From: an uncultured Pelagibacteraceae bacterium
Lineage (GTDB): Bacteria; Pseudomonadota; Alphaproteobacteria; Pelagibacterales; Pelagibacteraceae
Direction: 5' to 3'
DNA length: 64,000 bases
Assembly: GCA_902524115.1 (NCBI GenBank)
Contig: CABZCA010000004.1
Span: 40,402-104,401 of the forward strand
Under the pieces are notes generated by a model. The model was given only the letters and a program-made list of their open reading frames with translations. It was not told the origin of the DNA and did not search any database. Made by a program: the position numbers and the translations under genes. The first letter of the stretch is position 1, and every line of letters starts with the position of its first letter. Positions 44,889-52,018 of this stretch are shown here, piece by piece.

Positions 44889-45974
44889 ATGTCAAAAAAA
44901 GTGGATTTCGTAAAATTTGATAAAGTCGACAAAAGCTATGATGGAAAAGTATTAGTAGTTAAAGATTTAAATTTAGACATCGAAGAAGGTGAGTTTGTAA
45001 CTATGCTTGGACCCTCTGGTTCAGGAAAAACTACATGCTTAATGATGCTTGCAGGTTTTGAAACTCCCACTAATGGAGAAATTTATTTAGATAATAATCC
45101 AATTTCAAATATTCCTCCACACAAAAGAGGTATTGGAATGGTTTTTCAAAATTATGCTCTTTTCCCACATATGACCGTTTTTGAAAATTTAGCTTTTCCA
45201 TTAAGGGTAAGAAAAATTTCAAAAGAAGATATTGAGAAAAAAGTAGACAAAGCTTTGTCAATGGTTTCATTGTCAGAATTTGGAAATCGTATGCCAGGAC
45301 AACTTTCTGGGGGTCAACAACAAAGAGTAGCTGTAGCAAGAGCATTGGTATTTGATCCATCAGTAGTTTTAATGGACGAACCTTTGGGTGCTTTAGATAA
45401 AAATTTAAGAGAGAGCATGCAGTATGAAATTAAACATATTCATGAGAGTATTGGTGTAACAGTTGTGTATGTCACTCACGATCAAGGTGAAGCATTAACA
45501 ATGTCAAACAGAATAGCAGTATTTAATGATGGTAAAGTTCAGCAACTCTCAAGTCCAGACAAGTTATATGAAGAACCTGTAAATTCTTTCGTTGCAGAGT
45601 TTATTGGAGAGAATAATACTTTCGTTGGAGAAATTTCTGATATATCAAATGGATCTTGTAAAGTTAAACTAGATAAAGGTGAAATAATTGCAAATCCAAT
45701 TTCAGTTAAGTCTGTTGGCGAAAAAACTACAGTTTCAATTAGACCTGAAAGAGCATTGATTAATCCCAAAGATAAAATGGACAACAATCAAAAGGGTAAA
45801 ATTGAAGAAGTCATTTATCATGGTGATCACACTAGAGTGAGACTTAATTTACTAGGCAATTCTGAATTTATTTTAAAAGTTCCAAACAGTTCTCAAAATT
45901 TAGATATTAAACTTGGAAATGAGATTAATATTGGATGGAACAGTCGCGACGCAAGAGCTTTAGACCCAAAATAA
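44889..45974 (+). CDS. potA: Spermidine/putrescine-type ABC transporter ATPase (PotA-like)
   Basis: This is a 361-residue ATPase: Walker A GPSGSGKTT near residue 42, Q-loop VFQNYALFPHMT near 87, signature LSGGQQQR near 139 and Walker B VVLMDEPLGALD near 159, followed by a C-terminal TOBE domain (residues 240-361). The PotA/FbpC family serves polyamines and many small cations or osmolytes. It is the first transporter gene of the group PotA, binding protein, PotB, PotC. Proximity to EutA- and DoeA-like genes suggests an ectoine-type or other amino-acid-derived solute rather than polyamine. Confidence 0.92.
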   Translation: MSKKVDFVKFDKVDKSYDGKVLVVKDLNLDIEEGEFVTMLGPSGSGKTTCLMMLAGFETPTNGEIYLDNNPISNIPPHKRGIGMVFQNYALFPHMTVFENLAFPLRVRKISKEDIEKKVDKALSMVSLSEFGNRMPGQLSGGQQQRVAVARALVFDPSVVLMDEPLGALDKNLRESMQYEIKHIHESIGVTVVYVTHDQGEALTMSNRIAVFNDGKVQQLSSPDKLYEEPVNSFVAEFIGENNTFVGEISDISNGSCKVKLDKGEIIANPISVKSVGEKTTVSIRPERALINPKDKMDNNQKGKIEEVIYHGDHTRVRLNLLGNSEFILKVPNSSQNLDIKLGNEINIGWNSRDARALDPK

Positions 45975-46007
45975 GCTAAATTATTACAAAATTACCAAAA
46001 TCCCCTG

Positions 46008-46074
46008 TTGACTCTCTTTTCCTATGTTGCTGTACTTTGTTTTTTATAAAAAAAAACGTTTAAACGGAGGATAA
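46008..46074 (+). promoter_or_regulatory. Promoter, palindrome and Shine-Dalgarno site of the PotD/F-like gene
   Basis: TTGACT at 46008-46013 and TGTACT at 46031-46036 form a -35/-10 pair with the ideal 17-base spacer, inside the 100-base gap after the ATPase gene. A perfect ten-base palindrome CGTTTAAACG (46057-46066) runs into the ribosome site GGAGG at 46066-46070, four bases before the ATG. The binding-protein gene therefore seems to have its own strong start, with a possible operator or leader structure. Confidence 0.6.
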
Positions 46075-47193
46075 ATGAAAAAATTAAGTAAATTATTACT
46101 TGCCGTAACTTTTGCTATCTCAGTATCTTCATCAGCATTTGCAGTAGTTGTTGCATCATGGGGTGGAGCTTACACAGAAAGTCAAAAGCTAGGATATGGT
46201 GATCCGACTGCAAAAGCATTGGGTATACCTATCGAATGGGTAGATTATTCTGGTGGATTATCAGAAATTAAAGCCCAAAAAGAAGCAGGAGCGATTACAT
46301 GGGATATTATAGATGTATTTGCTTATGACACTATCAATGGTTGTGACGAAGGTATTTTTGTTGAATTTGATTTTGATAAAGACTTTCCACCAGCCCCAGA
46401 TGGTACACCTGCAAGTGAGGACTTCTTTACAGACATGCCTAGTAAATGTGCTGTAGGAAATATTTTATATTCATGGAACTATGCTTACAATAGTGATCTT
46501 TTAAAAAGCACTCCATCAACTATAAAAGATTTCTTTAATACAAAAAGATTTCCTGGAAAAAGAGCAATTTACAAAAGTGCTCTTACTAATCTAGAAATTG
46601 CTTTAGCAGCTGACGGTGTAAAAATGGGTAAAGGTGGAGAATTTATCTACCAAAAATTAGAAGATCCAGCTTACGTAACTAGAGCTATGAACAAAATAAA
46701 AGCACTTTGTGAAGATCCAAATGGCGGATGTGTATTTTGGTCAGCAGGTGCTCAACCTCCAGAATTATTAATGAGTGGCGAAGTTGTAATGGCTACTGGT
46801 TGGAATGGAAGATTTTTTAATGCTGCGACAGGAGAAGGTGCTCCAATAGTTCAAGTTTGGGACGGACAAGGTCTTGACTACGAATATTTTGCATTAGTTA
46901 AAGGTGGACCAAACGAAGCAGACGCTATGAAAGCTTTAGCTATGATGACAAATACTGAAATGTTAGCAGGAAGTGCAAAATATATTGCATATGCTCCATG
47001 GAGAAAATCATCTATTGCAGTTATGGAAGCAGGAGAGCCTTGGTATAAAGATGGAAAAACGAACATGGTTCCACATATGCCAACAGCACCAGCTAACCTT
47101 AAAAAATACTTCTTAGTGAACGCTGAGTACTGGGCTGATAACGGTACAGAGCTTGGTGAACAGTGGGAAGCTATGAAAGCTAGTATTAAATAA
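46075..47193 (+). CDS. PotD/PotF-type ABC substrate-binding protein
   Basis: This is a periplasmic binding protein of 372 residues (SBP_bac_8 family). The signal peptide covers residues 1-23 (KKLSKLL...SSSAFA). The mature part begins VVVASWGGAYTESQ, the standard polyamine-type binding-protein start; YSWNYAYNSDLLKS near 137 and the ligand region MATGWNGRFFNAA near 240 follow. GC-rich codons, its own promoter and Shine-Dalgarno site, and a terminator behind it all indicate high expression. Ligand unknown; polyamine, ectoine or another small cation are possible. Confidence 0.9.
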   Translation: MKKLSKLLLAVTFAISVSSSAFAVVVASWGGAYTESQKLGYGDPTAKALGIPIEWVDYSGGLSEIKAQKEAGAITWDIIDVFAYDTINGCDEGIFVEFDFDKDFPPAPDGTPASEDFFTDMPSKCAVGNILYSWNYAYNSDLLKSTPSTIKDFFNTKRFPGKRAIYKSALTNLEIALAADGVKMGKGGEFIYQKLEDPAYVTRAMNKIKALCEDPNGGCVFWSAGAQPPELLMSGEVVMATGWNGRFFNAATGEGAPIVQVWDGQGLDYEYFALVKGGPNEADAMKALAMMTNTEMLAGSAKYIAYAPWRKSSIAVMEAGEPWYKDGKTNMVPHMPTAPANLKKYFLVNAEYWADNGTELGEQWEAMKASIK

Positions 47194-47228
47194 TTGGAGT
47201 TTTAAACACTTTAATTTTATATTATATT

Positions 47229-47258
47229 AAGGGCGGTTAATACAACCGCCCTTTTTTT
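47229..47258 (+). terminator. Intrinsic terminator between binding protein and PotB-like permease
   Basis: AAGGGCGGTT (47229-47238) pairs perfectly with AACCGCCCTT (47244-47253) around a five-base loop, and T continues to 47258. This is a strong intrinsic terminator. The next base is the A of the permease start codon, so the permease must be made from readthrough transcripts without a Shine-Dalgarno site. Confidence 0.93.
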
Positions 47259-48512
47259 ATGAGCTCAGATACACAAAAGATATTGTCTACTGATGGAATT
47301 CCTTTAGAGGAAAGCCTTAAGAAAGCAGAAAAAAAAAATAAAATAAAAGCTTTTCTTTTAGTAACACCATTACTCTTATTTCTTATTATTACTTACATAA
47401 TTCCTATCGCAGACATGTTTTCTCGAAGTATAGACGACAAAATGGTCACAAACATGCTTCCCAAAACATACAAAGCAATGGAGCAGTGGGATGGAAAAGA
47501 ACTTCCACCAGAAGAAGTATTCGAAGCTTTTTATTTGGATTACAAAATTTTGGTAAAAAATAAAACAGCAGGCAGATTACAGACCCAACTTAATTACGAG
47601 AAAAATGGTTTTAAGAGTGTATTAAAAAAATTAGCTAGAAAACAAAAGAAATTTGAGGAGGGGAATTATAAAGAGCAAATAATGAAAGTACATAAAAGGT
47701 GGAGAAATGTAGATTATTGGAGGGCAATTAAAAGAAGAGCTCCAGCTTATACTTACTCAAAATATTTGAAGGGCGTTGACATGTACTCTAATGAAGAAGG
47801 TAAAATTGTACAAGTATCTGAAGATAGAAGAATTCATAGAATTTTATGGTCACGAACATTAGAGGTAGCTTTTTTTGTAACTCTTTTTTGTTTTTTAATG
47901 GCTTATCCAATCGCACATTTACTAGCTACTCTTCCAATGAAGTATAGTAACTTACTTATGATTTGTGTGCTACTTCCATTTTGGACCTCATTACTTGTAA
48001 GAACTGCTAGTTGGATGATTTTGTTACAGCAACAAGGATTGGTTAATGATTTTTTTGTTTGGATTGGTCTTGTTGGAGACGATAATAGGCCAGAGATGAT
48101 GTATAACAAAACAGGGACTTATGTTGCAATGACACAAATACTTTTACCATTTATGGTACTGCCTTTGTATAGTGTTATGAAAACAATCTCTCCAAGCTTA
48201 ATGAGAGCTGGAAAATCTTTAGGTGCAACTCCTGGAGTCGCTTTTTTTAAAATATATTTTCCACTTACAATACCTGGAATTGGAGCGGGCTGTTTGTTAG
48301 TATTTATACTTGCAATTGGTTATTACATAACTCCAGCTTTAGTAGGGGGAGCATCTGGAACACTTATAAGCAATCAGATAGCTTATCACATGAAGAGTAC
48401 TTTAGATTGGAGTTTTGCTTCAGCAATGGGACTAATGTTATTGACTGGAGTGTTAGTTATTTATTGGATTTATAACAAACTTGTAGGAGTTGATAATATC
48501 AAACTAGGATAA
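47259..48512 (+). CDS. PotB-like ABC transporter permease with large periplasmic insertion
   Basis: This is a permease of 417 residues, against about 280-300 for PotB. A first helix at residues 30-53 is followed by a hydrophilic, lysine-rich stretch (54-195) and then the usual five-helix permease core. The coupling motif region is SLMRAGKSLGATPGVAFFKIYFPLTIPG near 315. Similar insertions occur in some alphaproteobacterial homologues, so it is probably genuine. ATG at 47259 is used because no upstream codon is possible through the terminator; TTG at 47283 is an alternative. PotC follows after two bases. Confidence 0.88.
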   Translation: MSSDTQKILSTDGIPLEESLKKAEKKNKIKAFLLVTPLLLFLIITYIIPIADMFSRSIDDKMVTNMLPKTYKAMEQWDGKELPPEEVFEAFYLDYKILVKNKTAGRLQTQLNYEKNGFKSVLKKLARKQKKFEEGNYKEQIMKVHKRWRNVDYWRAIKRRAPAYTYSKYLKGVDMYSNEEGKIVQVSEDRRIHRILWSRTLEVAFFVTLFCFLMAYPIAHLLATLPMKYSNLLMICVLLPFWTSLLVRTASWMILLQQQGLVNDFFVWIGLVGDDNRPEMMYNKTGTYVAMTQILLPFMVLPLYSVMKTISPSLMRAGKSLGATPGVAFFKIYFPLTIPGIGAGCLLVFILAIGYYITPALVGGASGTLISNQIAYHMKSTLDWSFASAMGLMLLTGVLVIYWIYNKLVGVDNIKLG

Positions 48513-48514
48513 TT

Positions 48515-49369
48515 ATGGCTTTACCAAAATATACTGAACCCCATTATAGAATCTGGCATTATTTTTATCTTTTTATTTGTGGATGTGTATTTTTCTTTTT
48601 AATTGCACCATTGTTTGTAATTTTTCCATTATCATTTAATGCGGAGGAATTTTTAGTTTTTACAGATGGAATGAAGAGGCTTGATCCAGATGCATTTTCT
48701 ATGAGATGGTACAAAGATATGGTCTATGGAACAAAAAACCCTTGGGGCTTAGCTGCAAAAAATAGTTTTATAATTGCAATATTTGCAACCATTGGATCGA
48801 TTATACTTGGAACTTTAGCCGCTCTCGGTTTAAGTAGTAGACATATGCCTTACAAAGGTTTGATAATGGCAACTTTAATATCTCCAATGATTGTCCCCTT
48901 AATTATTTCAGGTGTTGCAATTTTCTTTTTTATGGCAAAAGTAGGATTGGCTGCAACACACTTAGGCATAATTTTAGCCCATATTATTTTAGGAACTCCA
49001 TTTGTAGTAATTACAGTTACTGCAACACTTTCAGGATTTGATCATAGCATAACTCGAGCTGCATCTAGTTTGGGCAGTAATCCTTTTAATACATTTATGA
49101 AAATTACCTTACCATTAATACTACCTGGAGTTATTTCTGGTGGTTTATTTGCATTTGTTACATCTTTCGATGAGGTTGTGGTGGTATTATTCTTGGCTGG
49201 CTTAGATAACACTACAATACCAGTTCAAATGTGGACTGGTCTTAGAGAGCAACTTAGTCCTACAATTTTAGCTGTAGCAACATGCTTAATTGTTTTATCA
49301 ATATTAATTTTACTCACAGCTGAGCTTTTAAGAAGAAGGTCTGAAAGATTAAGAGGAATAAATAGATAG
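48515..49369 (+). CDS. potC: PotC-like ABC transporter permease
   Basis: This is the second permease, 284 residues with six helices. The coupling region is ITRAASSLGSNPFNTFMKITLPLILPG near 180-205, followed by FVTSFDEVVVVLFLAG, both typical PotC motifs. It starts two bases after the PotB-like gene, so they are co-translated. The end is one base from the convergent thiolase stop codon, with no terminator hairpin seen between them. Confidence 0.92.
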   Translation: MALPKYTEPHYRIWHYFYLFICGCVFFFLIAPLFVIFPLSFNAEEFLVFTDGMKRLDPDAFSMRWYKDMVYGTKNPWGLAAKNSFIIAIFATIGSIILGTLAALGLSSRHMPYKGLIMATLISPMIVPLIISGVAIFFFMAKVGLAATHLGIILAHIILGTPFVVITVTATLSGFDHSITRAASSLGSNPFNTFMKITLPLILPGVISGGLFAFVTSFDEVVVVLFLAGLDNTTIPVQMWTGLREQLSPTILAVATCLIVLSILILLTAELLRRRSERLRGINR

Positions 49370-49370
49370 T

Positions 49371-50495
49371 TTAGTTTACAGACTCGATTACTGTAGCAAT
49401 TCCCATACCTAAACCAATGCATTGAGTAGATAAAGCATATTTTTTATTTTCTCTCTGAAGTAATTCAGCAGCTTTACCTGTAATTCTTGCACCTGTTGCT
49501 CCAAGAGGATGTCCAAGGGCAAGTGCTCCACCATCTAAATTAACTTTATCTTTATCTATACCTAAATCTTTAATGCATGCTAAAGATTGTGAAGCGAAAG
49601 CCTCATTTAATTCAACAATATCAATTTTATCTGCTGACAAATTAGCTCTTTCTAAAGCTTTCCTTGATGCCCCAATTGGACCTAATCCCATATAGTCAGG
49701 GTCACAACCTTGTACTGCCGTAGACACAATTCTTCCCAAGATATTTAAATTATTTTCCTTTGCATAACTTTCTTCACAAATTAATGTTGCAGCTGCACCA
49801 TCGGTTAAAGGTGAAGAAGTTGCTGCTGTAACAGTACCATTTTCATCAAATGCAAGTTTTAATCCATCTAATTTTTCCATTGTGCTACCTGGTCTAATAT
49901 TTCCATCAGTATCACAATCACCAATAGATACTATTTCATTTTTAAAATTTCCTTTTGTTTGAGCTTCATGCGCCTTTTGATGACTTGAGATTGCAAATTC
50001 CTGTTGTTCACTTCTTGAGATATTATATTTTTTAGCAACATTTTCAGCAGTAGTTCCCATTGAAAAGTATACATGAGGATTATCATTTTTATTTTCAGGA
50101 TAAGGTATTGGATCAAACCCTGTATTTACTCTGGTCATACTTTCAACCCCTCCACATATAAATACTTTTCCTGCACCTAATGAAATTTTACCCGCAGCTA
50201 TATGAATAGCCTCCATTGAAGAACCGCACCATCTGTCAACTGTCATACCTGACGTTTTGACGTCCATATTAGTTAAAAATGTTGTTAACTTTCCAATATT
50301 AAATGACTGCTCTCCAGTTTGGAACGCGCAACCTACAACAATATCCTCAATATCTTCTTTTTTTAGATTAGATTTTGAAACTAAATTTTTAATTACTTCG
50401 GCCAATAGATTTACTGGCTTTGTATCAATGAGCGCACCTTTTCTTGCCATCGTAAAAGGTGATCTTGAGAAGCCGGCAATGACAGGTTTAAACAT
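49371..50495 (-). CDS. Acetyl-CoA acyltransferase (thiolase)
   Basis: This is a thiolase of 374 residues, slightly short. The acylated cysteine is in DRWCGSSMEAIH near residue 89, NEAFASQ near 294, the histidine in GHPLGATGAR near 327 and the second cysteine in TQCIGLGMG near 357. It can cleave 3-ketoacyl-CoA or condense acetyl-CoA; catabolic beta-oxidation is more likely here. It sits 16 bases after the broken demethylase gene as the last gene of the long minus-strand operon. It could also use acetoacetyl-CoA formed from carnitine cleavage. Confidence 0.9.
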   Translation of the reverse strand: MFKPVIAGFSRSPFTMARKGALIDTKPVNLLAEVIKNLVSKSNLKKEDIEDIVVGCAFQTGEQSFNIGKLTTFLTNMDVKTSGMTVDRWCGSSMEAIHIAAGKISLGAGKVFICGGVESMTRVNTGFDPIPYPENKNDNPHVYFSMGTTAENVAKKYNISRSEQQEFAISSHQKAHEAQTKGNFKNEIVSIGDCDTDGNIRPGSTMEKLDGLKLAFDENGTVTAATSSPLTDGAAATLICEESYAKENNLNILGRIVSTAVQGCDPDYMGLGPIGASRKALERANLSADKIDIVELNEAFASQSLACIKDLGIDKDKVNLDGGALALGHPLGATGARITGKAAELLQRENKKYALSTQCIGLGMGIATVIESVN

Positions 50496-50511
50496 AATGA
50501 TAAATATAAGG

Positions 50512-50757
50512 TTAATCTGGAAATGGTAAAGAAGTTATAATGCCTTTTCTGTTTTTTCCATTGAAAGTATTTACAAAAACTTCGTTTCCAATTTCCCAGA
50601 AATCTTTCAAAATCATAGAAAGACCTATATTCTTTTTAAATCTTGGAGAATAAATTCCAGAAGCAATTTGGCCAATTTTTGTATTATTTTTTGAGTATAC
50701 TGGTAGGGGCACTCCTGTTGGCTTACATGGGTCTCCATCAAACAATATTCCTCTCAT
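50512..50757 (-). CDS. dmdA: C-terminal part of a frameshifted DmdA-like demethylase
   Basis: This 81-residue frame is the missing C-terminal beta-barrel of the GcvT-fold protein encoded just upstream. It starts RGILFDGDPCKP, continues IGQIASGIYSPRFKKNIGLSMI and ends with a GIITSLPFP strand, as in DmdA. It begins inside the upstream frame, offset by +1, where a run of seven A (50758-50764) occurs. Removing one A would join both parts into one protein of about 390 residues. On its own it would not be a functional enzyme. No Shine-Dalgarno site precedes its ATG. Confidence 0.8.
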   Translation of the reverse strand: MRGILFDGDPCKPTGVPLPVYSKNNTKIGQIASGIYSPRFKKNIGLSMILKDFWEIGNEVFVNTFNGKNRKGIITSLPFPD

Positions 50758-51679
50758 TTTTTTGAGCTATTCCATCAGATTGGATCTTTCTTAAAGCCTC
50801 TTTACCTATAAAATCATGATCATCTTCCTGTTTGCAGTATTTTTCAAGATTACACTCCAATGGATTATTTTCTCTTGTAAAATCATTTCCATAGGACATT
50901 AAACCAGCCTCAATTCTATCAATTAAATTTGGGCATCCTGGAGAAATATTAAATTTTTGTCCATTCTCCCATATAGTATCCCAAAGTTTTTCTCCGAGTT
51001 CTGTCTCATTAAAATGTGTTTCAAATCCTTTAAAGTATATTTCAAAACCATCTTGTTTACTATATCCCGATCTAGCAATAATTTGTTTAGTTCCTAAAAA
51101 ATCAAATACTTTAAAATTAAAAAATTTTAACTTCTTTATATCCTGACCAAAAATTGAAATTAAAAGATCTTCAGATTTAGGACCCTGAATAGCTAGTGGA
51201 TAAACATCTGGTTCAATAATTTCTACATTTAATTTTGATCCTAATGCAATACCTTTTGCCCAAAGTAAAATATCAGAATCTGCAATAGAAATCCAAAACA
51301 TATCATCGTCTAGCTTTAATAAAACTGGATCATTAATCATGCCAGCTGTTTCATCAATTATTGGAATATAAAAACATTTACCGGTCTCCATTTTTTTTAT
51401 GGACCGTGGTGTCATTTTTTGCACCAATTTTTCAGCATCAGGCCCTTTAATTTGTACTTGTCTCTGGCAAGATACATCCCAAACTTGAACCTGTTCTCTT
51501 AAATGCCAGTAATCCTCCTCAACGGTATTTTTAAAACCTTTTGGCAGCAGCATGTGATTAACAACAGTAAAATCTGACACACCACATTCCTCTACTTTAT
51601 TTGTAAATGGAGTTCGTCTTATTCGCCTAGACATATTTAATTTTATATTTTTTTGTGAAATTAAATTTTCTTTACTCAT
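50738..51679 (-). CDS. dmdA: DMSP demethylase-like (DmdA/GcvT family) protein, truncated by frameshift
   Basis: This is a tetrahydrofolate-dependent aminomethyltransferase-fold protein, strongly resembling SAR11 dimethylsulfoniopropionate demethylase DmdA: SRRIRRTPFT near residue 17, MLLPKGF near 43, EEDYWHLREQVQVWDVSCQRQV near 54 (in pieces), IKGPDAEKLVQ near 77 and CPNLIDRIEAGLMSYGND near 254. DmdA moves a methyl group from DMSP to tetrahydrofolate. The frame stops at residue 313 while the rest lies in the next frame (50512-50757). The break falls in a run of seven A, so it is a true mutation, a rescued slippage site or an assembly error. Confidence 0.85.
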   Translation of the reverse strand: MSKENLISQKNIKLNMSRRIRRTPFTNKVEECGVSDFTVVNHMLLPKGFKNTVEEDYWHLREQVQVWDVSCQRQVQIKGPDAEKLVQKMTPRSIKKMETGKCFYIPIIDETAGMINDPVLLKLDDDMFWISIADSDILLWAKGIALGSKLNVEIIEPDVYPLAIQGPKSEDLLISIFGQDIKKLKFFNFKVFDFLGTKQIIARSGYSKQDGFEIYFKGFETHFNETELGEKLWDTIWENGQKFNISPGCPNLIDRIEAGLMSYGNDFTRENNPLECNLEKYCKQEDDHDFIGKEALRKIQSDGIAQKNERNIV

Positions 51680-51680
51680 T

Positions 51681-52016
51681 TTATTTAGACCACCACACTG
51701 TGTAGCTATTTTTAGAAATTATAATTGGGATGTGATATTTTTTATTTTGATCTTCCATTTTAAATTTAATGTTAATTTCTGAAACTATTTTTTTTTCTGA
51801 AAAATAATTGCCAGTTTTACAAACCATTTCATAATCACACTTGCAGTCGTCTTTACTTAATTCAAATTCTTGGAGTATTCTTCCACCTTCATCAGATTTA
51901 GTTTCGCAGAAAACTTTTTTTTCTCCACTTTCATAAACTTGATAAATAATTACATCAACATTTGCAGCGTGCGAGCCATTTGTTGCATCCAATAAGTGAG
52001 AAGAGAAAGTTGCCAC
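51681..52016 (-). CDS. Transthyretin-like/5-hydroxyisourate hydrolase-family protein
   Basis: This is a 111-residue protein with the HIUase/transthyretin pattern: SSHLLDATNGSHAANVDVIIY at the N terminus, GGRILQEFEL near 44 and KKYHIPIIISKNSYTVWWSK at the end. Residues equivalent to the catalytic His, Arg and His of 5-hydroxyisourate hydrolase are present (near 7, 46 and 94), but the usual C-terminal YRGS is replaced by WWSK. No other urate-pathway gene is in the window. It lies two bases from both the ThDP enzyme and the demethylase genes, so a related but different hydrolase role is likely. Confidence 0.75.
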   Translation of the reverse strand: MATFSSHLLDATNGSHAANVDVIIYQVYESGEKKVFCETKSDEGGRILQEFELSKDDCKCDYEMVCKTGNYFSEKKIVSEINIKFKMEDQNKKYHIPIIISKNSYTVWWSK

Positions 52017-52018
52017 AA

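Noticed and set aside
46057..46066. Perfect palindrome CGTTTAAACG as a regulator operator
   Set aside because: A single ten-base palindrome that is mostly A/T in an AT-rich leader is weak evidence; it is mentioned within the promoter entry only.
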